Assembly (NCBI GenBank): GCA_002347685.1
Contig: DDWS01000050.1
Span: 1 to 22,972 of the forward strand
Source: Syntrophaceae bacterium UBA2280
GTDB lineage: Bacteria > Desulfobacterota > Syntrophia > Syntrophales > Smithellaceae
DNA length: 22,972 bases
Direction of reading: 5' to 3'
In this document: positions 1 to 7,416 of the stretch, one piece after another
Layout: each line of letters starts with the position of its first letter
Numbering within the stretch: position 1 is the first letter of the stretch
Program-made: the position numbers and the translations under genes
The notes under the pieces: model-generated
Told to the model about the DNA's origin: nothing
What the model saw: only the letters and a program-made list of their open reading frames with translations
The model's database searches: none

Positions 1-2366
1 TGCTCGGCAATTTTTCCTTTGGCGATTATTTCAAGGAAGACGCCATCGCCTGGGCCTGGGAATACCTGATTGACGTCGTAAAACTCCCCAAGGATAAACT
101 CTGGGTGACGATTTTCGAGGACGACGACGAAGCGTTTAAAATCTGGCATGACAAAATGAAAGTTCCGGCGGACCGTATCGTTCGCATGGGCGAGAAAAGC
201 AACTTCTGGATGATGGGAGAAACCGGCCCCTGCGGCCCCTGCTCGGAGATCCTTTACGACCAGGGCAAAGGCACGGGCTGCGGACGACCGGAATGCGATG
301 TCTATTGCGACTGCGACCGCCACCTGGAAATCTGGAACAACGTTTTCACGCAATTTGACCGCGATGAAACCGGCAAGCTCACGCCTCTTGCCAAGCCCAG
401 CATCGATACCGGCATGGGGCTGGAGCGCCTCGCTGCCGTCGTGCAGGGTGTCACAAGCAATTACGACACGGATCTTTTCTCGCCGCTCATCCGCTTTGTG
501 GAAAAAATATCAGGAAAAACCTACGGCAAAAACGCCGAAAGCGATGTGTCCGTTCGCGTGATTGCCGATCACAGCAGGGCCGTCACATTCCTGATCGGCG
601 ACGGGATCATGCCGTCCAATGAAGGCCGGGGGTATGTGCTCAGGCGCATCCTGCGCCGCGCCGCGCGCCACGGTAAAATGCTCGCCATCGACAAACCGTT
701 TTTGAACGAGGCCGCGCGGGTGGTCATCGACATGATGAAAGACACGTATCCGGATCTCGCAGACAAGGCCTCATACATCACAAAGGTCATTCTCAATGAA
801 GAACAGCGTTTCATGGAAACGCTCGACGCGGGCCTGCGCATCTTACAGGAGGAAACGACGGCGCTGAAAAATGAGGGGAAGTCCGTTTTGCCCGGTGCGG
901 TGATTTTCAAGCTCTATGACACGTTTGGCTTTCCTGTCGATCTGACGGCGGACATCGTTAAAAAGGATAAAATCACGCTCGATACGGAAGGCTTTGAAGC
1001 CGAGATGGAGCGTCAGCGTCAGCGCGCCCGCGGTGCCTGGAAAGGCAGCGGCGAAGAAGCCGTGGCGGAATGCTACCTCAAGGCGTCAAGCTCCGGCGTG
1101 ATCAGCGCATTTTGCGGCTATGACGCGATGGATAAAGACGAAGCGAAAGTCACGGCCATTTTTGTGGACGGCAAACCCGCCGATGCGGCAAGCGCGGGGC
1201 AAAAGGCGGAGATTGTCCTGGACAGCACGCCTTTTTACGGAGAGTCCGGCGGACAGATGGGCGACACAGGCTATCTTGAAGGCGCGGGATTTAACTTCCT
1301 TGTCGAAGACACGAAAAAGCCCGTCGAAAACTTTATCGTCCATAAAGGCGTGATCCGAACGGGCGAGATCAAAATCGGCGCAAAAGCCAGGCTGGTCGTC
1401 GATCTGGAAAGACGGCGTGCCATTGCCGCCAACCATTCCGGCACGCATTTGTTGCAGGCCGCGCTCAAAGCCGTGCTGGGCGATCATATCAAGCAATCCG
1501 GATCGCAGGTGACAGCCGAGCGGCTGCGTTTTGACTTTTCGCATTTCTCCAAAATCAGCGACGAAGAACTTACGCGTGTGGAAACCATCGTCAACGACAT
1601 GATCCGTAAGAACCTGCCGGTTCAGACGGATGTCTGTTCACTCGAAGACGCGCTCAAAACGGGTGCCACGGCGGTATTTGACGAAAAATACGGCGCAACC
1701 GTGCGCATCGTCAAGATGGGCGAAATGAGCAGCGAGCTTTGCGGCGGCACGCATGTGGAACGCACCGGCGAAATCGGCCTTTTAAAAATCGTCCACGAAT
1801 CCGCCATTGCCGCGGGTGTGCGGCGGCTGGAGGCCGTCACCGGCCGCGATGCCCTGATCCATGTGCAAAAAGCCGAAAACGAGCTCAAACGTACGGCGGG
1901 CCTGTTCAAAGCCGGGCACTTTGAAGTGTATGACCGCGCCGATAAGCTTTTAAAGCAGACCCGTGAGCTGGAAAGAGAAATTGAAGCACTCAAGAGCAAG
2001 CTGGCCGCGAAAGATTCCGGCGATCTCATGAGCCGGGTGAAAGAAATAGGCGGCGTCAAGGTGCTGGCCGTTGAAGTGAGCATTGCCGACGCGAAAACCC
2101 TGCGCGATCTAGGCGACAAGCTGCGCGATAAGCTTGGTTCCGGCGTGATTCTGCTCGGCGGCAAGGCCGACGATAAAGCCATGCTCTTGTGCATGGTCAC
2201 CAAAGACCTTGCCGATCGGTTCCATGCCGGCAACATCATCAAGGAAATCGCCCCGATTGTCGGCGGCAAAGGCGGGGGACGCCCCGACATGGCCCAGGCC
2301 GGAGGCACCCAGCCGGAAAATCTGGCGAAAGCAATCGCGGCTCTTGAGAACTTGCTTACGAAATAA
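1..2366 (+). CDS. alaS: Alanine--tRNA ligase, 5'-truncated
   Basis: This cytoplasmic enzyme attaches alanine to tRNA(Ala) and hydrolyses mischarged Ser- or Gly-tRNA(Ala). The frame is open from the window edge: the first two bases complete a Met codon and are followed by LGNFSFGDYFKEDAI, the conserved class II catalytic stretch. Only about the first 80-100 residues of a usual 870-880 residue protein are therefore missing upstream. The catalytic core continues through WMMGETGPCGPCSEI and GMGLERL. The editing domain carries both zinc-binding signatures, HSGTH (around 1438-1452) and CGGTH (around 1741-1755). A coiled region rich in Glu, Leu and Lys (around 1930-2040) precedes the C-terminal DHHA1-type domain with GGKGGGRPDMAQAGG. 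The next gene starts five bases after the stop, so they are probably cotranscribed. The identification is secure; the true start lies outside the window. Confidence 0.98.
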   Translation, partial: LGNFSFGDYFKEDAIAWAWEYLIDVVKLPKDKLWVTIFEDDDEAFKIWHDKMKVPADRIVRMGEKSNFWMMGETGPCGPCSEILYDQGKGTGCGRPECDVYCDCDRHLEIWNNVFTQFDRDETGKLTPLAKPSIDTGMGLERLAAVVQGVTSNYDTDLFSPLIRFVEKISGKTYGKNAESDVSVRVIADHSRAVTFLIGDGIMPSNEGRGYVLRRILRRAARHGKMLAIDKPFLNEAARVVIDMMKDTYPDLADKASYITKVILNEEQRFMETLDAGLRILQEETTALKNEGKSVLPGAVIFKLYDTFGFPVDLTADIVKKDKITLDTEGFEAEMERQRQRARGAWKGSGEEAVAECYLKASSSGVISAFCGYDAMDKDEAKVTAIFVDGKPADAASAGQKAEIVLDSTPFYGESGGQMGDTGYLEGAGFNFLVEDTKKPVENFIVHKGVIRTGEIKIGAKARLVVDLERRRAIAANHSGTHLLQAALKAVLGDHIKQSGSQVTAERLRFDFSHFSKISDEELTRVETIVNDMIRKNLPVQTDVCSLEDALKTGATAVFDEKYGATVRIVKMGEMSSELCGGTHVERTGEIGLLKIVHESAIAAGVRRLEAVTGRDALIHVQKAENELKRTAGLFKAGHFEVYDRADKLLKQTRELEREIEALKSKLAAKDSGDLMSRVKEIGGVKVLAVEVSIADAKTLRDLGDKLRDKLGSGVILLGGKADDKAMLLCMVTKDLADRFHAGNIIKEIAPIVGGKGGGRPDMAQAGGTQPENLAKAIAALENLLTK

Positions 2367-2371
2367 GGTCC

Positions 2372-3247
2372 ATGATCATCAGTTGCAGCCGACGGACGGA
2401 TATTCCCGCTTTTTACAGCGACTGGTTTTTTAACCGGCTGCTTATGGGGGATGTGCTGGTGCGCAATCCGGTGAACCCAAAGCAGGTCAAGCGGGTATCG
2501 CTTGCGTCTGAGGATGTGGACTGCATCGTTTTCTGGACGAAAGACCCCGCGCCTATGCTGGATCGCCTGGCGCTCTTGAAAAAACATCCTTATTATTTTC
2601 AGTTCACACTCACCCCCTACGACCCGGACATTGAACCGAACCTGTCGCCCAAAGCTAAAATCATCGATACGTTTCTGAGGCTATCCGATAAAATCGGCGC
2701 TAAAAAAGTGATCTGGCGTTTGGATCCGATTTTGCTGTCAAGAAAGATCAGCATCGATTTCCATATCGAGCGTTTTTATGAAATGGCGTTGCGCCTGGAC
2801 GGGTACACACAACAATGTGTGATCAGCTTCATCGACATGTACCGGCACATTCAAAAAAGGACCGGGGACCTCTGCGTTCGGCCGCCTGCTGAAGCTGAAA
2901 TGCGGCAACTGGCCGGACAGCTTGTGCGGATTGCGACGGATGCGAACATGAAGATGAAGACCTGTGCGGAAAAAATTGACCTGGCCGATCTGGGGATAGA
3001 ACACGGCCAATGCATTGACGCTGGTCTGATTTCGGAATTAACCGGCAGGGCATATAGCATCGTCAAAGATCCATACCAACGCAAGCTTTGCGGGTGTGCA
3101 GCCAGCGTCGATATCGGCGCATACAACACCTGCGGCCACCAGTGCACATACTGTTACGCCAATGTCAGCCCGAAGCAGATTGAGCAGAACCGATCCCGAT
3201 ACAACGACCAATCCCCCTTGCTGGTCGGGGAGATCGGTGGTAGATAG
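2372..3247 (+). CDS. DUF1848 family protein with C-terminal radical-SAM-like CX3CX2C motif
   Basis: This 291-residue protein of unknown function belongs to the DUF1848 family, recognised from its start MIISCSRRTDIPAFY, the segment FWTKDPAPM and the cysteine-rich end. The body alternates predicted strands and helices (FQFTLTPYD, KVIWRLDPILL, CVISFIDMY) in a way that suggests a TIM-barrel-like fold. Cysteines lie at 198 and 214, at 240 and 242, and at 254, 258 and 261. The last three form CGHQCTYCYAN, the spacing and aromatic residue of a radical SAM 4Fe-4S site, but here at the C-terminus rather than the N-terminus. The function is not known; an iron-sulfur, possibly SAM-dependent, enzyme is inference. 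The gene starts five bases after alaS, with a weak TAAGG ribosome-binding site overlapping the alaS stop, so it probably shares the alaS transcript. Confidence 0.85.
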   Translation: MIISCSRRTDIPAFYSDWFFNRLLMGDVLVRNPVNPKQVKRVSLASEDVDCIVFWTKDPAPMLDRLALLKKHPYYFQFTLTPYDPDIEPNLSPKAKIIDTFLRLSDKIGAKKVIWRLDPILLSRKISIDFHIERFYEMALRLDGYTQQCVISFIDMYRHIQKRTGDLCVRPPAEAEMRQLAGQLVRIATDANMKMKTCAEKIDLADLGIEHGQCIDAGLISELTGRAYSIVKDPYQRKLCGCAASVDIGAYNTCGHQCTYCYANVSPKQIEQNRSRYNDQSPLLVGEIGGR

Positions 3248-3268
3248 GATCGCATGGAAAGCGCCGGA

Positions 3269-3295
3269 GCCTGCCTTGCCGGCAGGCCGCTTAGG
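3269..3295. repeat. Palindromic intergenic repeat, copy 1
   Basis: A perfect 7-base-pair inverted repeat, GCCTGCC and GGCAGGC, flanks the loop TTGCC and is followed by CGCTTAGG. It fills much of the 109-base gap between the DUF1848 gene and the flavin oxidoreductase gene. A related element lies at 15211-15238 and shares CCTGCC, GGCAGG and the CGCT(T)AGG tail. This suggests a small dispersed REP-like element rather than a gene-specific terminator, and no T-run follows it. Confidence 0.5.
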
Positions 3296-3356
3296 ATCCA
3301 TTTCCATCACGACGCGAAATCTTTCCCGGCGGAAGACAAGAATAAGGAAGATTGCC

Positions 3357-3956
3357 ATGCAGATATCCATCATCCTCGCGCATCCCGACTCGAAAAGCTT
3401 CAACCACGCCATCGCGCAGGCGGCCTGTGACGCCATCAAGGCCAACGGACATAGCGTCTTTTTTCATGACCTGTACGAGGAACGATTCGATCCGCTTTTG
3501 CCGGTTGCCGAAATCGCCCGGGATGCCAATCTGCCGGATGTCATCAAAGCACATTGCGAAGAAATTGCCGCGGTGGATGGTCTTGTGATGGTGCACCCCA
3601 ACTGGTGGGGGCAGCCGCCGGCCATCCTGAAAGGCTGGGTCGATCGCGTGATCCGCCCCGGTGTCGCCTACGAATTTCTGGAAGGCGATTCGGGGGAGGG
3701 CGTGCCGAAGGGTTTGCTCAAAGCCAAAGCCGCACTGGTTTACAATACGTCGAATACCGAATCCGAACGCGAGAAAAACGTTTTTGGCGATCCGCTGGAA
3801 ACGATCTGGAAAAATGCCATTTTCGGCCTGTGCGGCATTCCCGCTTTTCACCGCCGGATGTTTAATGTAGTGGTGACCAGTACGAATGATCAGCGCAGTC
3901 TTTGGCTTGCGATAGTCCGCAAGGATATGGATCAGTTTTTTCCCAAACAGGGATAG
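3357..3956 (+). CDS. NAD(P)H oxidoreductase, flavodoxin-like fold (quinone reductase/KefF type)
   Basis: A 199-residue cytoplasmic flavoprotein of the NAD(P)H dehydrogenase (quinone) family. These enzymes use FMN or FAD to transfer two electrons from NAD(P)H to quinones or similar acceptors. It opens with the beta-strand and phosphate-binding segment QISIILAHPDSKSFN. Residues 79-98 hold the family signature, a His-Pro-x-Trp-Trp run followed by a proline-rich turn and KGWVDRV. A later GDPLETIWKNAIFGLCGI stretch is also typical. The frame is open further upstream, but the ATG at 3357 is chosen because AAGGAAG lies six bases before it and homology begins exactly there. The downstream OsmC gene follows after 27 bases, suggesting a two-gene redox or electrophile-stress unit. 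The physiological substrate cannot be read from the sequence. Confidence 0.88.
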   Translation: MQISIILAHPDSKSFNHAIAQAACDAIKANGHSVFFHDLYEERFDPLLPVAEIARDANLPDVIKAHCEEIAAVDGLVMVHPNWWGQPPAILKGWVDRVIRPGVAYEFLEGDSGEGVPKGLLKAKAALVYNTSNTESEREKNVFGDPLETIWKNAIFGLCGIPAFHRRMFNVVVTSTNDQRSLWLAIVRKDMDQFFPKQG

Positions 3957-3983
3957 CAGCGAATCACACCAGGAGATACATTA

Positions 3984-4379
3984 ATGGAAGCAAAATTCGA
4001 TATTACTTTTCCAGGCAACCTCAAAGTGGACGCGCATTTTCGCGGTTTCACAATCACCTCCGATCAGCCGGTTCAAGACGGCGGCGACAACACGGCGCCC
4101 GCGCCGTTCGAGCTTTTCCTGGCGTCTATCGGCATGTGTGCGGGGTTTTACATCATTTCATTTTGTCAGGCGCGCGCCATTGCAGCCGATCTTTTAAAAA
4201 TGACACAGACAGTGATCCGAAGCGACAAAACACATCGGGTTGAAAAAATCATCATCGACATTCACCTGCCGCCGGATTTTCCGAAGAAATACGAAGCAGC
4301 TTTGATAAAAACCGCCGAGACCTGTTCAGTTAAAAAGTTTCTCGACGCGCCGCCGGATATTGAGTTCAAAGTCAAATGA
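3984..4379 (+). CDS. OsmC family peroxidase/redox protein
   Basis: A 131-residue protein of the OsmC/Ohr superfamily, whose members reduce organic hydroperoxides through two cysteines. Family marks are the segment APAPFELFLASIGMC, with the first redox cysteine at residue 52, and the second cysteine at residue 114 in ETCSVKK. A beta-rich N-terminus and a central helix are also consistent with the family. The length is close to the usual 135-145 residues. The ATG is preceded by CAGGAG at a proper distance. The gene lies 27 bases after the flavin oxidoreductase gene and was probably transcribed with it. The sequence resembles the general OsmC/YhfA-like branch rather than classical Ohr, so organic peroxide reduction is inferred, not shown. 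Confidence 0.88.
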   Translation: MEAKFDITFPGNLKVDAHFRGFTITSDQPVQDGGDNTAPAPFELFLASIGMCAGFYIISFCQARAIAADLLKMTQTVIRSDKTHRVEKIIIDIHLPPDFPKKYEAALIKTAETCSVKKFLDAPPDIEFKVK

Positions 4380-4453
4380 CCCCGCTTTTCGATACCCTGG
4401 CGGCATTGCGCGGCGATAGCGGCGGACGCAGATCATAGCGACATTACCGAGTC

Positions 4454-4482
4454 TTGACAAAAACATGCCTTGGTAGTACGAG
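4454..4482 (+). promoter_or_regulatory. Candidate sigma-70 promoter for the first FKBP gene
   Basis: A perfect TTGACA (4454-4459) is followed after 17 bases by TACGAG (4477-4482), a poor -10 match (3 of 6). It lies about 50 bases before the start codon at 4531 in a 151-base gap. Support comes from the -35 box and location only. Confidence 0.4.
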
Positions 4483-4530
4483 GTGCATCATCTACCGCTA
4501 AAAAAATCCAGATAGAAGGAAAGGGAATCT

Positions 4531-5247
4531 ATGCATAAATTCATTATAGTATGTTTTGTTGTTTTTTGGGCTGTTACAGCACAGGCCGCCCATCCGCAGA
4601 CGGAAGATCAAAAAACCCTCTATGCGCTGGGGGTGCATCTCACCCGGCAGCTGTCAGTCTTTGAACTGTCCGCCGACGAATATGAGTTTGTGAAGCAGGG
4701 TCTGGCCGATGCCGTCGCCGGCAAAAATCTGGCCGCCGAGCCGGAAGCCTATACTCAGAATATCAACCAACTGGCGCAATCCCGTATGCAGGCAACCTCC
4801 CAAAAACAAAAAGAACTCGCTTTGGGGTTTATGGAAAAAGCGGCGGCGGAAAAAGGCGCCAGAAAAACCGCTTCCGGCCTTATTTATCAGGAAACGAAAG
4901 CCGGGTCCGGGGCAAAGCCCGGAGCATCCGATACGGTAAAAGTGCATTACACCGGCAGCTTGATCGACGGCAAGGTTTTCGACAGCTCCGTTAAGCGCGG
5001 CGAGCCTGTGGAATTTCCGCTGGACCAGGTCATTCCCTGCTGGACGGAAGGCGTCGCCTTGATGAAAACCGGAGGCAAGGCAAAACTGGTATGTCCTTCC
5101 GATCTCGCTTACGGGGATGAGGGACGTCCGCCTGTCATCCCCGGCGGCGCAACCCTTGTTTTTGAAGTGGAACTGCTGGAAGTGAAATCCGAGGCCTCTT
5201 CCGCCCCTAAAGTGCCCGCGGCTGCCAAGCCTAAAAGCGCGAAGTAA
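4531..5247 (+). CDS. Exported FKBP-type peptidyl-prolyl cis-trans isomerase (FkpA/Mip-like)
   Basis: A 238-residue periplasmic prolyl isomerase and folding chaperone. Residues 1-19 are a signal peptide with hydrophobic core IIVCFVVFWAV and likely cleavage after AQA. Residues 20-110 are a charged helical region like the dimerisation domain of FkpA and Mip proteins. Residues 116-218 are the FKBP domain, with VKVHYTGSLIDGKVFDSS, VIPCWTEGV, AYGDEGRPPVIPGGATL and FEVELL. The last 20 residues are a Lys-, Ala- and Pro-rich tail. Two cysteines in the catalytic domain, at 170 (VIPCW) and 188 (LVCPS), sit where many homologues have Gly and a small hydrophobic residue, and could form a disulfide. The ribosome-binding site is GAAGGAAAGG upstream of 4531. 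It is a paralogue of the gene at 5508, with which it aligns without gaps over most of its length. Confidence 0.92.
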   Translation: MHKFIIVCFVVFWAVTAQAAHPQTEDQKTLYALGVHLTRQLSVFELSADEYEFVKQGLADAVAGKNLAAEPEAYTQNINQLAQSRMQATSQKQKELALGFMEKAAAEKGARKTASGLIYQETKAGSGAKPGASDTVKVHYTGSLIDGKVFDSSVKRGEPVEFPLDQVIPCWTEGVALMKTGGKAKLVCPSDLAYGDEGRPPVIPGGATLVFEVELLEVKSEASSAPKVPAAAKPKSAK

Positions 5248-5507
5248 GGTCAGAATCATTAGGGGTGCGGAAATTTATGGGACGGGAAGCCTGTCGGCGA
5301 ATCGTTTTGCCTGTCGGCTTGAAAAAGATCCGTCCTTTCGAAAACGAGAATTTGATTGACAAGTTTCACGATCCGGTTCATGAAAGGTCGCACAGGCCTG
5401 ATCCGGACGGATATCTCGATCATGCGTGGCCGTATTTTCAGGAAACGGGTGATTTTTTCGTTTAGAACAAAATTTAAAAAAATTGATGATTCAAGAAAGG
5501 ATTTATT
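5248..5507 (+). promoter_or_regulatory. Gap between FKBP paralogues with a 20-base-period direct repeat
   Basis: This 260-base gap contains two exact copies of GCCTGTCGGC at 5289-5298 and 5309-5318, exactly two helical turns apart, which could be a tandem protein-binding site. A TTGACA lies at 5356-5361 with only a weak -10 (CATGAA, 17-base spacer). A 66-codon open frame starting with GTG at 5265 covers much of the gap. It has no recognisable similarity, no good ribosome-binding site and a skewed composition, so I do not call it a gene. Confidence 0.35.
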
Positions 5508-6200
5508 ATGCGTAAATGGATGATTATCGTTGTAGTGGCTTTATTTGCTTTTCCCGCCTGTTCTTCTCAGCCGAAAACGGAAGATGATCAAGCGCTCTAC
5601 GCTCTGGGCGTTCAGATTCAAAAACAGCTTGCCGTTTTCGATCTGTCCGCCGAGGAGTTAAAGTTGGTTCAGCAGGGAATGAAAGATTCCGCGACAGGCA
5701 AAAAACTGGAAGCGGATCCGGAAATCCAGATGCAGAATATTGCCGCATTGGCGGAGAGCCGGATGGCCAAGGCCACGGAAAAGCAAAAAGTGCTGTCCAA
5801 AGCTTTTATCGAAAAGGCCGCAGCGGAACCGGGAGCCGTGAAAGCACCATCCGGCATGATCTATCAGGAAATCTCGGCCGGTACGGGCGTTCAACCGACG
5901 GCCGCAAACATTGTGACCGTGCACTATACCGGCACGCTGGTTGACGGGAAGGAATTCGACAGTTCCGTCAAACGAGGCGAGCCTGCGGAATTTCCGCTGG
6001 GCCAGGTCATTCCCTGCTGGACGGAAGGCGTCGGCATGATGAAGGTGGGCGGCAAGGCCAAACTGGTGTGTCCTTCGGAAACCGCTTACGGAGATCGTGG
6101 CAGACCGCCCGTGATTCCAGGCGGTGCAACGCTGATTTTTGAGGTGGAACTCCTCGACGTTCAGGATATGAATGCACCAAAACCCAAAGCAAAAAAATAA
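5508..6200 (+). CDS. FKBP-type peptidyl-prolyl cis-trans isomerase, lipoprotein
   Basis: A 230-residue FKBP-type prolyl isomerase, paralogous to the preceding gene. The N-terminus MRKWMIIVVVALFAFPACSS is a lipoprotein-like signal with the acylated cysteine at residue 18. Its box, FPAC, is somewhat atypical, but Ser at +2 fits outer-membrane sorting. Residues 20-110 are the helical dimerisation-type domain and 116-218 the FKBP domain (VHYTGTLVDGKEFDSS, VIPCWTEGV, AYGDRGRPPVIPGG, FEVELLDV). Cys170 and Cys188 occupy exactly the same positions as in the upstream paralogue. A short Lys- and Pro-rich tail ends the protein. The ribosome-binding site is AAAGGA before 5508. One copy appears to be soluble in the periplasm and the other membrane-anchored, suggesting duplication followed by a change in localisation. 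Confidence 0.92.
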   Translation: MRKWMIIVVVALFAFPACSSQPKTEDDQALYALGVQIQKQLAVFDLSAEELKLVQQGMKDSATGKKLEADPEIQMQNIAALAESRMAKATEKQKVLSKAFIEKAAAEPGAVKAPSGMIYQEISAGTGVQPTAANIVTVHYTGTLVDGKEFDSSVKRGEPAEFPLGQVIPCWTEGVGMMKVGGKAKLVCPSETAYGDRGRPPVIPGGATLIFEVELLDVQDMNAPKPKAKK

Positions 6201-6227
6201 CAGTACAAAAAGCATTCTTCATTATGC

Positions 6228-6256
6228 GGGGGCGGGCCATATCGCCCGCCCCCTTT
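6228..6256 (+). terminator. Rho-independent terminator after the FKBP pair
   Basis: A perfect 10-base-pair GC-only stem, GGGGGCGGGC (6228-6237) and GCCCGCCCCC (6244-6253), encloses a 6-base loop CATATC and is followed by TTTCT. It lies 27 bases after the FKBP stop codon. The T-run is short, but the stem is very stable. Confidence 0.8.
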
Positions 6257-6545
6257 CTACACAACCGGCATACCAGATACAGGCCTTCGGACTTCCAGGC
6301 AATCCGGGGGGGGGCAACATGGCTAGCGTTCGGAAACGAGCCCATACAAATCCGCTACATTGATCATCTGTAGGGCCGGCATACAGATAAACACCCCGGA
6401 CAATATTCGACACGCTTCCTGAAACCCTAATTTTATTGATTTTATTTCACATTCTTCCCGTTGATCGATCTTTCATTCTCTCCTTTTTCGCTTTTCATGT
6501 CAGGACAGCCGGCAACCGCAAGAGGCCGAAACGGCGATCTCTTAT
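6257..6545. other. Non-coding gap before the TetR operator region
   Basis: About 290 bases without a supportable gene. It holds a nine-base G tract at 6306-6314 and an AT-rich pyrimidine-biased stretch (about 6420-6500). Short open frames here lack ribosome-binding sites and similarity. Promoter and operator elements begin only from about 6546. Confidence 0.5.
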
Positions 6546-6573
6546 ACTATGATTATTTACGTAAAATAATAGT
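6546..6573. promoter_or_regulatory. Candidate TetR operator: 28-base imperfect palindrome
   Basis: The stretch from ACTAT at 6546 to ATAGT at 6573 is an imperfect inverted repeat centred on ACGT, with a perfect 10-base core TTTACGTAAA at 6556-6565. Further half-site-like repeats follow: ATAGTC at 6569 is inverted at 6606-6611 as GACTAT, and CTATGG occurs twice. It lies about 80 bases before the TetR start and just upstream of a TTGACA box, the usual arrangement for autoregulation. The assignment to this regulator is inference. Confidence 0.55.
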
Positions 6574-6596
6574 CAGGCTATGGAATCAAATAATAC

Positions 6597-6625
6597 TTGA
6601 CAGTATGACTATGGTGATATAGCTT
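6597..6625 (+). promoter_or_regulatory. Candidate promoter of the TetR-led catabolic cluster
   Basis: TTGACA (6597-6602) is followed after 17 bases by TAGCTT (6620-6625). An alternative -10, TATAGC at 6618, is at 15-base spacing. The -35 is perfect and the -10 poor. It lies about 30 bases before the regulator start codon and overlaps the repeated GACTATGG half-site, so a bound repressor could block it. Confidence 0.45.
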
Positions 6626-6651
6626 ATACCGAACTTACAAAAAGGGGCGTT

Positions 6652-7398
6652 ATGGCGGACCATGTCAAAGCAAAAAGCAGAAAAGACCGCATTATGGATG
6701 CGGCTTTGCGCATTTTTGCCGAGAAGACCTTCCAGGACGCGACCATCTCCGAAATCAGCAAGGAGTCCGGGGTTTCGGAAGCAACAATCTATGAATATTT
6801 CGGCACGAAAGAAGACCTTCTTTTCGCAATTCCCGAGAAAATATCCAACGACACCTTAAAAGAGTCACAGATGGTTTTGCCTTTCATCAAGGATGTTGAA
6901 GGAAGGATGCGGGCCATCTTGTTGAGCTATATCCTTCTATATCAGAACAACCCTCATTATTCAGCGCTGGTTTTGCTTCAGTTAATGTCCAATAAGCGAT
7001 TCCGGCAGACAGCCGCTCATGAGGCCATACGCCGTTCCGCCCACGGCCTGCTGGACTGCATCCGCGACGGCATCGCTGACGGCACTTTTCGCAAGGATGC
7101 GGATGCCTATTTGATCCGATCGATGCTGATGGGAACCATCGAACATTTATTTATCCACTGGCACATGCAGGGAATGCCAAAAAAAGAAAAAGACATCATG
7201 AGCATGTTTGATCCTTTTCTGGAGATCGTCATGAACGGCATTCGGGCAAGAAAAGATGAGACAGCTTTAACGCTGCATTTGATTGTGGAAGACGTCAATG
7301 CTCTGGAGAAAATTTCCCAGAACAAAGAAATATCAGCGGAATATGTAAAACAGAAAAGAAACGTTAAGACCAAACCCAACAAACAAGAAGTCACATGA
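6652..7398 (+). CDS. TetR/AcrR family transcriptional regulator
   Basis: A 248-residue DNA-binding regulator. The N-terminal TetR helix-turn-helix spans about residues 12-58 and includes ILMD-like helix IMDAALRIFAEKTF, then ATISEISKESGVSEATIYEYF and the typical FGTKEDLL. The remaining 190 residues form the helical ligand-binding and dimerisation domain, which is variable and does not identify a ligand. The C-terminal 25-30 residues are unusually rich in Lys, Asn and Glu and probably disordered. Start at 6652 is supported by AAGGGG upstream. The next gene starts 18 bases after the stop, so the regulator heads the transcript of the dehydratase cluster. An acyl-CoA ligand is likely from context, because many TetR proteins beside CoA-ester pathways sense acyl-CoAs, but this is inference. 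Confidence 0.92.
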   Translation: MADHVKAKSRKDRIMDAALRIFAEKTFQDATISEISKESGVSEATIYEYFGTKEDLLFAIPEKISNDTLKESQMVLPFIKDVEGRMRAILLSYILLYQNNPHYSALVLLQLMSNKRFRQTAAHEAIRRSAHGLLDCIRDGIADGTFRKDADAYLIRSMLMGTIEHLFIHWHMQGMPKKEKDIMSMFDPFLEIVMNGIRARKDETALTLHLIVEDVNALEKISQNKEISAEYVKQKRNVKTKPNKQEVT

Positions 7399-7416
7399 AA
7401 GAAAGGAGCACCACCC

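Noticed and set aside
1622..2587. 321-codon open frame on the minus strand opposite alaS
   Set aside because: It mirrors the coding frame of alaS, its product is of low complexity and Ser-, Arg- and Pro-rich, and there is no recognisable family. The plus-strand gene is certain.
3096..3356. In-frame N-terminal extension of the flavin oxidoreductase overlapping the DUF1848 gene
   Set aside because: The extension reads Ser- and Thr-rich, passes through the palindromic repeat, and homology begins at 3357 behind a good ribosome-binding site.
5265..5465. 66-codon plus-strand open frame with GTG start between the FKBP genes
   Set aside because: There is no ribosome-binding site of quality, no similarity recognised, and it contains the direct repeat. 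I treated the region as regulatory.
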